A stretch of DNA of 42,519 nucleotides from CAYJIL01 sp964370235 (lineage in GTDB: Bacteria; Bacteroidota; Bacteroidia; Bacteroidales; Rikenellaceae): the NCBI GenBank assembly GCA_964370235.1, contig CAYJIL010000005.1, positions 1 to 42,519 of the forward strand, given 5' to 3'. The notes beneath the pieces were generated by a model, which saw nothing but the letters and a program-made list of their open reading frames with translations, was not told where the DNA came from and searched no databases. This document shows, in pieces, positions 32,210-40,330 of the stretch; position 1 is the stretch's first letter, and every line of letters starts with the position of its first letter. The position numbers and the translations under genes are program-made.

Positions 32210-34291
32210 ATGACGATGATAAAGACACTATTAACGGCAATAGCCATAGCTAGTTCTACACTACAACTTTATGCCAACCAACACCTCAACGACACAACTG
32301 CTGTGTCGCTAGAACTTGAGGAGCTAGAGATTCGTAGCATTAAGCAAAATCGCAACTTTTCTCAAATGCCACTAGCTGCAAGCACCATTGGGCAAAACTC
32401 TATGCAAAATAGTGCTATTAATGGCATTAGAGATGTGAGTGCCGTTGTGCCAAACCTATATATTTCGAACTATGGCACAAAGCTATCATCGTCGGTATAT
32501 ATTAGAGGTGTGGGCTCTCGTCTCAACTCGCCATCGGTTGGCTTATATGTAGATGGTATGCCATACTACGAGAAATCGTCTTTCGATTTTGACTTTGGTG
32601 GCGTAGAATCAATTGAGGTGTTACGTGGACCACAAGGCACGCTCTATGGCAGAAATAGCATGGGTGGAGTGATAAACGTTTATACACGTTCGCCACTTAG
32701 CTACCAAGGTAGCGATTTTTTGTTAGAAGGTGCAAGCTATGGTAACTACCGCATTTCGGCTAGCCACTTCGACCTAGTAGAGAGCGGCAAGTTTGGCTAT
32801 GGTATATCGGCAGATTACCGCCATAGCGATGGTTACTTCGAAAACCTATTCACGGGTAGTGGAGCCGACAAGTCCGACCAAGGTTCGGCACGGCTTAGGC
32901 TAGCGTTTCGCCCAAGCGATAGTTTAACAATTGAGCTACAAGCTGCTATCGATTTAGTAGATCAGCTAGGTTACCCATACTCGGTGTATGATATTAACAC
33001 AGGCACTACTGCACCCGTTAACTACAATGCTCCTAGCTACTACAAAAGATCTATGGCTACGGCAGGTCTATCTATTAACTATAAACACCGCAACTTTGAC
33101 CTCAACTCACAGAGCTCATATTTGTTTGTAGACGACGACCAAGGTGTCGATCAAGATTTTACAACACAAGATTTGTATTTTGCAATATCTAAGCAAAGAC
33201 AAGGTACATTCTCACAAGAGATAAACCTTGCGGGCAAGGTAGGCAAACGATATAGTTGGCTAGTGGGAGCTTTTGGTTTTTACCAAAAACAAAACAACGG
33301 TGTTGATGTAAAGTATGTACAACAAAATTTATTCACCGATAAAGACTACGAGCTACCAACCTACGGAGCTGCAATCTACCACCAATCTACGTTTGAGGAT
33401 ATTATAGCAAAGGGGCTTTCGTTTACTCTTGGCATTCGCTACGACTACGAAAACTCGGAGCAAGACTACTCGTATAATCGCACCGCTGCTGGCAACAACC
33501 AAGAGGTTGAGACTTTTGTGAACAAAGCAAAATTCAACCAATTTATGCCTAAACTATCGGCGCAATATTTGTGGGGCAAGACCAACATATATGCTGCTAT
33601 ATCGAGAGGATACAAGGCTGGAGGATTTAACACATCGTTTGCCGACATAGAGCAGGCATCGTTTGACCCCGAATATACTTGGAACTACGAAATTGGAGCA
33701 AAGAGCTCTACGGCAAATGGCAAGCTATCGGGCGAAGTGGCACTTTTTTATATAGACTGGAAAGACCAACAAGTCTACCAATCGGTAACTACTGGCGTAG
33801 GTATTATGCTACAAAACGCTGGCCGTTCGGTAAGCAAAGGTATCGAGGCATCTGTCTTTGCACGACCAATCAAGTCGCTAAATTTGCGTGCTAACTATGG
33901 TTACACACACGCACAGTTCGAGGACTATGTCAAGAGCGAAGAAGATAATTTTACTGGCAATTACTTGCCATTTGTTCCTCGTCATACAGCATCGCTATCG
34001 GCAGATTACACCATACACACAAACGGTTACCTAGATAATATTCTCATTGGAGGTTCTTATATTGGGCAGGGCGAAATATACTGGAACGATGCAAACTCAA
34101 TTCGTGAGGGCTACTACGGCATAGTTAACACCAGAGTAGCATTTGCTCTGCAACATTGCACACTAGAGCTATGGGGGCGCAATTTGACAAATAGCAATTA
34201 CTTTGCATTTCAATTCAACTCGTTTGGGGTTGATTATGTGCAGCAAGGCTTGCCTCGCACACTAGGCGCAACTGTTAGAGTTAACTTATAA
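32210..34291 (+). CDS. TonB-dependent outer-membrane receptor
   Basis: 693 aa. Signal peptide (about 1-22), then a TonB-box-like LEELEI stretch. The plug (about 50-160) contains VVPNLYISNYG, SVYIRGVGSR, VGLYVDGMPYY and the LRGPQGTLYGRNSMGGVINV signature. A 22-strand barrel includes SRGYKAGGFNTSF and ends in an aromatic/hydrophobic last strand (GATVRVNL). There is no N-terminal carboxypeptidase-like domain and no SusD partner, so it is not a SusC glycan transporter. It is more like siderophore/small-ligand receptors. The FRAP and NPxL signatures of many heme receptors were not seen. It heads an operon with an MFS transporter (11 nt downstream), hemN and hemG, which suggests uptake of a porphyrin or an iron complex. 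The start may be ATG 32210 or 32216. Confidence 0.9.
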   Translation: MTMIKTLLTAIAIASSTLQLYANQHLNDTTAVSLELEELEIRSIKQNRNFSQMPLAASTIGQNSMQNSAINGIRDVSAVVPNLYISNYGTKLSSSVYIRGVGSRLNSPSVGLYVDGMPYYEKSSFDFDFGGVESIEVLRGPQGTLYGRNSMGGVINVYTRSPLSYQGSDFLLEGASYGNYRISASHFDLVESGKFGYGISADYRHSDGYFENLFTGSGADKSDQGSARLRLAFRPSDSLTIELQAAIDLVDQLGYPYSVYDINTGTTAPVNYNAPSYYKRSMATAGLSINYKHRNFDLNSQSSYLFVDDDQGVDQDFTTQDLYFAISKQRQGTFSQEINLAGKVGKRYSWLVGAFGFYQKQNNGVDVKYVQQNLFTDKDYELPTYGAAIYHQSTFEDIIAKGLSFTLGIRYDYENSEQDYSYNRTAAGNNQEVETFVNKAKFNQFMPKLSAQYLWGKTNIYAAISRGYKAGGFNTSFADIEQASFDPEYTWNYEIGAKSSTANGKLSGEVALFYIDWKDQQVYQSVTTGVGIMLQNAGRSVSKGIEASVFARPIKSLNLRANYGYTHAQFEDYVKSEEDNFTGNYLPFVPRHTASLSADYTIHTNGYLDNILIGGSYIGQGEIYWNDANSIREGYYGIVNTRVAFALQHCTLELWGRNLTNSNYFAFQFNSFGVDYVQQGLPRTLGATVRVNL

Positions 34292-34302
34292 TATACGACA
34301 AA

Positions 34303-35517
34303 ATGTTCGAAACCCGAAGTGGTAGGCTAGCCACATTCTTTACCCTATATATCGCACAAACAATACCAATGAGTTTTATCTCAACGGTAATCCCCGTACT
34401 AATGAGAGAGAGCAACTTCTCGCTCATAGAGATTAGTATGATGCAGCTTGTCAAGCTACCATGGATAGTTAAGTTTATGTGGTCGCCACTAGTCGACCGC
34501 TACTCTAGCTCGGTGGCACACTATAAGAGATGGATTATTACATCGGAACTAGTGTATGCGCTGCTGATTGGGGCTGTTGTGTTTTTGGATTACCAAATCA
34601 ATTTTTATGTTATGCTACCGCTCATAATTGCGGCATTTGTTGCTTCGGCAACACAAGACATTGCAACCGATGCACTTGCAGTACTGAGCTTTAATAGAGA
34701 AGAGAAATCGCTCGTTAACTCTATGCAGTCGATGGGTTCTTTTGCCGGAACACTAGTGGGTGGCGGTTTGCTACTCATGGCATACAAGAGCATGGGGTGG
34801 AGCTTTATGATGGCAATGCTAGCACTTTTTGTGGTGGTGGCAATAATCCCTATTTCGCTATTCAAAGGCGAAGGAGTGGTGGTTGATCGCACACAACATA
34901 GAGCCGAGAAAAAAGATATTATTCGTTTTTTTACACAAAAAGGTGTTTGGCGACAAATCATCTTTTTGCTACTGTTTTATAGTGGACTAATAGGCACTCT
35001 TGCAATGCTAAAGCCATGGCTTGTAGACCTAGGCTACACTATGGAGGAGATTGGCGTAATGAGCGGAATATTTGGCACGGCAGTTGGGCTTGGTTGCTCG
35101 TTTATATCGGGACTTGTTGTTAAGCGCATTTCTCGCTACTGGGCACGTGTTGGAGTTGCAGTATTCATACTGCTTGTTACTCTATATTTTGTGTTTGTAG
35201 CACACACCCAACCCACTACACCAATGCTTTATGGTGCTGTATTTATGCTGTGGGGCGCATATGGTGCTGCATCGGTAGTGGTTTATACATGCGCTATGGA
35301 TCAGGTGAGAATAGCACGTGAGGGGACAGACTTTACGCTTCAGACAGTTATAACACACTTTAGTGGTATAGTGCTTGCCATTGCATCGGGACATATAGCC
35401 CAGTGGCTAGGGTATGAGGGGCTGACAATTTTTGAGGCTTCGCTTGCTGCTATTTCGCTATTATATGTTACATTTGCGATGAAAGACAAACCACTAAAGC
35501 ATGAAACTCACCGATAA
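34303..35517 (+). CDS. MFS transporter, AmpG/RhtX-FptX-like
   Basis: 404 aa, inner membrane, about twelve transmembrane helices. The first half has IAQTIPMSFISTVIPVLMRE, KFMWSPLVDRYSS (MFS loop 2-3 type) and ASATQDIATDALAVLSF, the last being typical of the AmpG-like subgroup that includes siderophore transporters RhtX/FptX. A central cytosolic loop (VVVDRTQHRAEKKD) separates the halves. In the operon it probably moves the ligand delivered by the TonB receptor from periplasm to cytosol, next to two late heme-synthesis enzymes. A muropeptide role (true AmpG) is less likely from context. It starts 11 nt after the receptor, and its last 17 nt overlap hemN, so translation is coupled. Confidence 0.85.
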   Translation: MFETRSGRLATFFTLYIAQTIPMSFISTVIPVLMRESNFSLIEISMMQLVKLPWIVKFMWSPLVDRYSSSVAHYKRWIITSELVYALLIGAVVFLDYQINFYVMLPLIIAAFVASATQDIATDALAVLSFNREEKSLVNSMQSMGSFAGTLVGGGLLLMAYKSMGWSFMMAMLALFVVVAIIPISLFKGEGVVVDRTQHRAEKKDIIRFFTQKGVWRQIIFLLLFYSGLIGTLAMLKPWLVDLGYTMEEIGVMSGIFGTAVGLGCSFISGLVVKRISRYWARVGVAVFILLVTLYFVFVAHTQPTTPMLYGAVFMLWGAYGAASVVVYTCAMDQVRIAREGTDFTLQTVITHFSGIVLAIASGHIAQWLGYEGLTIFEASLAAISLLYVTFAMKDKPLKHETHR

Positions 35518-36856
35518 ATATAACGCTCCCGTACCACGATATACGAGCTATCCACCGGCTAATTTTTTTGAGAGCAATCAACCTGCTCGCTATATAAGCG
35601 TAATTGAATCTTCTCAAAAGAGGGGCGAAGATATATCGCTATATTTTCATTTTCCGTTTTGTCGTCACTTGTGCCACTACTGTGGATGCAATTCAATAGC
35701 GATGGTAGACGATAGTGTTACCCAAAGATATTTGGCAGCACTTGAGCGTGAGATTCAAATGGTACTCCCACTGCTAGGAGAGGGGCGCAAAATTTCTCAA
35801 ATTCATTTTGGCGGTGGTACTCCCACTCTTTTGCCACTAGAGAATTTGGCTAGGTTAATTGCACCGTTTACCGAGCGATTTGGCTTTACCACATCGCCCG
35901 AAATAGCTATCGAGTGCCACCCAGCATACATGGACGAGGAATATGTTAGTGGTCTTGCATCTATTGGGTTTAATAGAGTGAGCATAGGCATACAAGATTT
36001 TGATTTACAAGTCCTAAAAGGCGTTAACCGTCACCCTTCGCTGCTACCTATCGAGCAGATATTCAAAATACTTCGTAGCCAAGGAATATCTATAAACCTT
36101 GATTTTATATATGGTCTACCACACCAGAGTGTAGACACTTTTCGTTCTACCATAGAGCGTGCGATTACATTATCGCCCGATAGATTGGTTACATTCTCCT
36201 ATGCACATGTGCCATGGGTGAATGCACGCCAAATCGAGCTAGAGAGAGCAGGGCTACCTAGTGCCGAACAAAAAAGCCAAATGTATGATGTGGCAAAAGA
36301 GTTGCTACAAAAGGCTGGTTACGTAGCAATTGGGCTCGATCATTTTGTACAAGAAAACGATGAGCTTTATATTGCATATCAAAATGGGCAGCTAAGGCGC
36401 AACTTCCAAGGATATAGCGTACTAGAGAGCTCTAGCGATGTGTATGCCTTTGGTCTTTCGGCAATTTCGCAGCTAAAGGGAGGATACTTCCAAAACGAAA
36501 AGTCACTAGATAGATATATTTCGAAGATAGAGGCAGGAGAATTAGCCTATGACAAAGGTTATTTGCTAAACGAAAATCAGCAAATTATATCGGCTGCAAT
36601 CTCTATGCTCATGTGCAATAGGTTAATTGTGTGGAGCGAGCTTGCACAGCAACTATCTGTTAGCATACAACAAATATGGGAGGCGATGGATTATCGTGCC
36701 AACAGCCTAGCAGAACTTGAGCGTGACGGCATTGTCACCACAAGTGACGACAGGATTTGGGTTACCGATTTGGGAGCAAAATTTATACGTAATGTGGCAG
36801 CTGCAATTGATCCATTAATGCGCACCACAGACAAAAGATATTCAAAGTCGTTATGA
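35501..36856 (+). CDS. hemN: Oxygen-independent coproporphyrinogen III oxidase
   Basis: 451 aa. This radical SAM enzyme decarboxylates coproporphyrinogen III to protoporphyrinogen IX without oxygen. The N-terminus PVPRYTSYPPANFF is a true-HemN hallmark (the trip-wire region, absent from HemW). The cluster motif is Cys54-x3-Cys58-x2-Cys61 with the extra Cys63 (CRHLCHYCGC), as in E. coli HemN. HFGGGTPT follows, then DFIYGLPHQ and a C-terminal winged-helix part. It overlaps the MFS gene by 17 nt and hemG by 4 nt (ATGA), which fits strong translational coupling. Finding true HemN with uptake genes suggests conversion of an imported coproporphyrin-level intermediate. Confidence 0.95.
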   Translation: MKLTDKYNAPVPRYTSYPPANFFESNQPARYISVIESSQKRGEDISLYFHFPFCRHLCHYCGCNSIAMVDDSVTQRYLAALEREIQMVLPLLGEGRKISQIHFGGGTPTLLPLENLARLIAPFTERFGFTTSPEIAIECHPAYMDEEYVSGLASIGFNRVSIGIQDFDLQVLKGVNRHPSLLPIEQIFKILRSQGISINLDFIYGLPHQSVDTFRSTIERAITLSPDRLVTFSYAHVPWVNARQIELERAGLPSAEQKSQMYDVAKELLQKAGYVAIGLDHFVQENDELYIAYQNGQLRRNFQGYSVLESSSDVYAFGLSAISQLKGGYFQNEKSLDRYISKIEAGELAYDKGYLLNENQQIISAAISMLMCNRLIVWSELAQQLSVSIQQIWEAMDYRANSLAELERDGIVTTSDDRIWVTDLGAKFIRNVAAAIDPLMRTTDKRYSKSL

Positions 36857-38220
36857 TAGACGTAGTTATTATTGGTGCAGGGTTAACAGGGCTAACTACT
36901 GCATTGGAGCTTAAACGCAAAGGCATTAGGCTCGTTATTATAGAAGAAAAAGACCGAGTTGGCGGTCAGATACACACCATCAAAAAGGGTGACTATACCA
37001 TAGAGTCGGGCCCCAACACTGGAGCAATTTCGCACCCCGAAATTGCAGAGCTTTTCGAAAGCCTAGGTGATAACTTGCTAGAGATTGCAAACCCTAGCGC
37101 AAAGAAACGCCTTATACTAAAAGGCAATAAGTTTCATGCTCTTCCATCGTCACTAATGTCGGCGATAACTACTCCACTATTTACTTTTGGCGACAAATTA
37201 CGCATACTAGGCGAACCATTTAGGGCTAAGGGTAACGACCCCGACGAGTCGCTTGCCGATTTAACTATTAGACGCATGGGGCGATCGTTCCTAGATTATG
37301 CTGTTGATCCGTTTATTTCGGGCATCTATGCAGGTAATCCACATAGGCTAATTACCAGATATGCTATGCCCAAACTGTATGCCCTTGAACAAAACTATGG
37401 TAGCTTTGTGGGTGGTGCTATAAAAAAGGCAAAAGAGCCCAAAACACCACGTGATCGCAAAGCAACAAAAGATGTGTTCTCGGCTAGCGGAGGACTATCG
37501 TCACTTACCAATGCAATGGCAGAGCAAATAGGCAAAGAGAATATTAAGCTCTCTAGCACACAGGTACAAATAAAAAAAACCGAGACGGGCTACAAAGTTA
37601 GCTATACACAAAACGGCGAAAGATTCACCATAGAAACTACAAGCGTTGTATCGTCTGCTCCAGCATATAGGCTCAAAGAGCTTATGGGCTCGATTGCAGG
37701 CAATCAACTAGCGGCAATCGAGTCGCTTAGATATGCACCAGTTGTGCAGGTGAGTGTTGGGCTAAAAAACCAAGACCCTGCCAAGCTAATGGCATTTGGA
37801 GGGCTCATTCCTAGCAAAGAGCACCGTTCGATACTAGGTATTTTGTTTCCATCGTCGTGTTTTTGTGGGCGTGCAGCTAGCGAAAAAGCGTTGCTTTCTA
37901 TTTTTGTGGGGGGTGTTAAAAAGCCCGATATTTGCAAATCTAGCGATACACAAATATATGAGCTAGTGCAAAGAGAGCTATTTGATATGCTGGCTGTGCA
38001 ACTTGCCGACATTGAGATGGTCGAAATATTTAGGCATAGTGCAGCTATTCCACAATATGACATAACACAAGGCGAGCGCATCGAGGCAATTAAAACCATC
38101 GAACAAAACAACAAAGGACTATATTTAGCTGGTGCAATTAGCGGCGGTATAGGCATGGGCGATCGCATAAAACAAGGGTATGAGATTGCAAACAAAATTG
38201 GTTTACAAATAAAAGCCTAG
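36853..38220 (+). CDS. hemG: Protoporphyrinogen oxidase, HemY-type (annotated hemG in Bacteroidetes)
   Basis: 455 aa. FAD-dependent amine-oxidase fold: Rossmann motif GAGLTGLTTALEL (8-20), VIIEEKDRVGGQIHT, and a C-terminal FAD stretch LYLAGAISGGIGMGDRIKQG (430-449). In the middle, FLDYAVDPFISGIYAGNP matches HemY/PPOX substrate-domain signatures. It oxidises protoporphyrinogen IX to protoporphyrin IX (or coproporphyrinogen to coproporphyrin in the Gram-positive route). HemY-type enzymes normally use O2, so an anaerobe would need another acceptor or trace oxygen. Last gene of the operon, with a 4-nt overlap with hemN and a hairpin terminator downstream. Ferrochelatase is not in the window. Confidence 0.92.
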   Translation: MIDVVIIGAGLTGLTTALELKRKGIRLVIIEEKDRVGGQIHTIKKGDYTIESGPNTGAISHPEIAELFESLGDNLLEIANPSAKKRLILKGNKFHALPSSLMSAITTPLFTFGDKLRILGEPFRAKGNDPDESLADLTIRRMGRSFLDYAVDPFISGIYAGNPHRLITRYAMPKLYALEQNYGSFVGGAIKKAKEPKTPRDRKATKDVFSASGGLSSLTNAMAEQIGKENIKLSSTQVQIKKTETGYKVSYTQNGERFTIETTSVVSSAPAYRLKELMGSIAGNQLAAIESLRYAPVVQVSVGLKNQDPAKLMAFGGLIPSKEHRSILGILFPSSCFCGRAASEKALLSIFVGGVKKPDICKSSDTQIYELVQRELFDMLAVQLADIEMVEIFRHSAAIPQYDITQGERIEAIKTIEQNNKGLYLAGAISGGIGMGDRIKQGYEIANKIGLQIKA

Positions 38221-38248
38221 TAAGCATACCAACAATTTAGATATAATA

Positions 38249-38281
38249 AAAAGCCACATTTGCTATGTAAATGTGGCTTTT
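38249..38281 (+). terminator. Terminator of the receptor-hem operon
   Basis: A 13-bp perfect stem (AAAAGCCACATTT and complement) with a 7-nt loop, ending in TTTT. It lies 28 nt after the hemG stop. The T run is part of the stem and short, so strength is uncertain. Confidence 0.8.
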
Positions 38282-38302
38282 GGCATAAAAATTCGTAGAT
38301 TA

Positions 38303-38336
38303 TTTGCCATAAATCAAAACAAATTTTGTAAATTTG
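38303..38336 (+). promoter_or_regulatory. Promoter of mutA-mutB
   Basis: TAAATTTG (38329-38336) is an exact -7 box. TTTG (38303-38306) lies 22 nt upstream, slightly long for a -33 spacer. The predicted leader to the mutA ATG is about 105 nt. Confidence 0.65.
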
Positions 38337-38367
38337 CAGTGCATTTTCGGTATGAGTATTTGACCAA

Positions 38368-38409
38368 AGAGCCTCTCACGTGTGGGAGAGCTAGTGGGTT
38401 GGGTGCTCT
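38368..38409 (+). ncRNA. Structured 5' leader element before mutA
   Basis: AGAGC (38368-38372) can pair with GCTCT (38405-38409), closing a hairpin CCTCTC/GAGAG-type (38373-38377 with 38386-38390, plus a C-G beyond one mismatch) and a G/T-rich single strand. It is too small for a cobalamin riboswitch, and no B12 box is seen. It could be a regulatory leader or a chance fold. Confidence 0.35.
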
Positions 38410-38449
38410 ATATTATGTATATTCGTTATTTAATATAAAAAAATTAGTT

Positions 38450-40315
38450 ATGGCAGAATCAACTGAGAAAAAGCTATTTACTGAGTTTCCAGCAGTAACA
38501 ACTGCACAGTGGGAAGAGGTAATTAGCGCAGACCTCAAGGGTGCCGATTATGAGAAGAAGTTGGTGTGGAAGACATCAGAAGGCTTCTCTCTTCGTCCCT
38601 ATTATCGCGGCGAGGATCTTGCCGGTATCAAACACTTGGGTAGCGCACCGGGAGAATTCCCTTATGTACGTGGTACTAAGAAAGATAACCAATGGCTTGT
38701 TCGTCAAACCATCGTAGTTAAGACTCCAGAGACAGCTAACGCTGAGGCTCTTAAGGTTCTTATGTGCGGTGTTGACTCACTTTGTTTCAAAATCAACGGT
38801 TCTGAGCTTACAGCTGCACAGCTAGACGCTCTACTTGCTGGTATTGATGTAAAAGCTATTGAGGTTAACTTCACAGGTTGTGCAACAGCTAAAGTTGCGT
38901 CACTATTTGTTGACAAAATGATTGCTGAAGGCATCGATCCAAAGGCTGTTCGTGCATCTTTTGACATCGACCCAATCATCAAAAAACTATCTCTAAAAGG
39001 TAAGTCTTGTGATGGTAGCGCTATGGCAGAGGTTGTTGCTTTGGTTAAGAAAGCAGCAGACTACACACGCCTACGCTTTATCACTGTTGGTGGTGACGTA
39101 TTCTCTTCTTGTGCTGCTTCGTCGGTTCAGGAGCTTGCGTTCTCTCTAGCAGTTGGTCACGAGTACATGGTAGCTCTTATGGAGGCAGGTCTATCTGCTG
39201 ACGAGGCTGCTCGCACTATCAAGTTTAACATGGCTGTTGGTCCTAACTACTTTATCGAGATTGCTAAAGTACGTGCAGCTCGTATGCTATGGGCTAACAT
39301 CGTTACTAAATACGATACTAAAAACGAGTGTTCTGCAAAAATGCGCATCTGTGCTAAGACTGCAATGTGGAACTCTACAGTATATGACCCATACGTAAAT
39401 ATGCTACGTGGTACAACTGAGGCAATGAGTGCATCTATCGCAGGTGTTTCTTCTATTGAGGTTATGCCATTCAACGCAGCTTATGAGTCGGCTACTGAGT
39501 TTAGCAACCGTATCGCTCGTAACGTACAACTTCTACTTAAAGAGGAGTCACACATCGATCAGGTAACTGACGTTGCTGGTGGTTCATACTATATCGAAAC
39601 TCTTACTCAAAATGTTGCTGAGCACGCTTGGGCTCTATTCAACAAAGTTGAGGAGCTAGGTGGTTACGCAGCAGCATTTGCAGCTGGTTTCCCACAAGAG
39701 CAGCTAGAGGCATCGGCAGCTAAGCGTGACAAGAACATCGCTACTCGCCGTGAGATTCTTCTAGGTACAAACCAATATCCTAACTTTACAGAGGTTGCAG
39801 TTGATGCTGTTACTGAGGCTACTGTTACTCCTGCAACTGCTGGTTGTTGTTGTACAGATGTTGATAGCTCAGCAAACGTACTTAAGCCATATCGTGGTGC
39901 AATGCCATTTGAGTCTCTTCGTCTTGCTACTGACCGTAGCGGTAGAGAGGTTAAGGTATTTATGCTAACTGTTGGCAACCTAACATTTGCTCGTGCAAGA
40001 AGCCAGTTTGCTTGTAACTTCTTTGCTTGTGCAGGTTTCCGTGTAATGGATAACACATTCTTCTCGTCTGTTGAGGAGGGCGTAGCTGCAGCTAAAGAGG
40101 CAGGTGCAGATATCGTAGTGGTATGTTCTAGCGACGATCTATACCTAGAGCTAGTACCTCAGGTTGCTGCGGCAATGGAGGGTGCAATCACTGTTGTTGC
40201 AGGTGCACCAGCTTGTCAAGGCGAGCTTGAGAGCCAAGGTATCAACCACTTCATCTCTGTTAAGAGCAACGTTCTTGAGACATTGAAGGGTTACCAAAAG
40301 GAGTTGGGAATTTAA
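38450..40315 (+). CDS. mutA: Methylmalonyl-CoA mutase small subunit
   Basis: 621 aa from ATG 38450. The frame is open upstream to 38273, but that part crosses the terminator, promoter and leader and is not family-like. It is the non-catalytic subunit of the heterodimer that interconverts succinyl-CoA and (R)-methylmalonyl-CoA, used by Bacteroidales to make propionate from succinate. It has a barrel domain (about 50-450: FSLRPYYRGEDL, GPNYFIEIAKVRAARMLWA split at 250, DVAGGSYYIETLTQ) and a flavodoxin-like domain (about 495-620). The latter lacks the cobalamin-binding DxHxxG, as expected for this subunit. It ends 15 nt before mutB. Codon choice suggests high expression. Confidence 0.95.
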   Translation: MAESTEKKLFTEFPAVTTAQWEEVISADLKGADYEKKLVWKTSEGFSLRPYYRGEDLAGIKHLGSAPGEFPYVRGTKKDNQWLVRQTIVVKTPETANAEALKVLMCGVDSLCFKINGSELTAAQLDALLAGIDVKAIEVNFTGCATAKVASLFVDKMIAEGIDPKAVRASFDIDPIIKKLSLKGKSCDGSAMAEVVALVKKAADYTRLRFITVGGDVFSSCAASSVQELAFSLAVGHEYMVALMEAGLSADEAARTIKFNMAVGPNYFIEIAKVRAARMLWANIVTKYDTKNECSAKMRICAKTAMWNSTVYDPYVNMLRGTTEAMSASIAGVSSIEVMPFNAAYESATEFSNRIARNVQLLLKEESHIDQVTDVAGGSYYIETLTQNVAEHAWALFNKVEELGGYAAAFAAGFPQEQLEASAAKRDKNIATRREILLGTNQYPNFTEVAVDAVTEATVTPATAGCCCTDVDSSANVLKPYRGAMPFESLRLATDRSGREVKVFMLTVGNLTFARARSQFACNFFACAGFRVMDNTFFSSVEEGVAAAKEAGADIVVVCSSDDLYLELVPQVAAAMEGAITVVAGAPACQGELESQGINHFISVKSNVLETLKGYQKELGI

Positions 40316-40317
40316 TT

Positions 40318-40321
40318 GGAG
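40318..40321 (+). promoter_or_regulatory. Shine-Dalgarno site that decides the mutB start
   Basis: GGAG ends 9 nt before ATG 40331. It argues for that ATG rather than an in-frame TTG at 40316, which would place the site inside the coding region. Confidence 0.65.
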
Positions 40322-40330
40322 TTAGAAATT

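Noticed and set aside
32210..34291. SusC-type glycan transporter
   Set aside because: It lacks the N-terminal carboxypeptidase-like domain, is much shorter than SusC and has no SusD neighbour.
38273..38449. N-terminal extension of mutA
   Set aside because: The open frame passes through the hem terminator, the promoter and the leader; MutA family similarity begins at 38450.
38337..38449. Cobalamin riboswitch upstream of mutA
   Set aside because: The leader is only about 105 nt and no B12-box-like sequence is visible.
40316..40330. TTG start for mutB
   Set aside because: A GGAG site is properly spaced for ATG 40331 and would lie inside the coding region if TTG were used.
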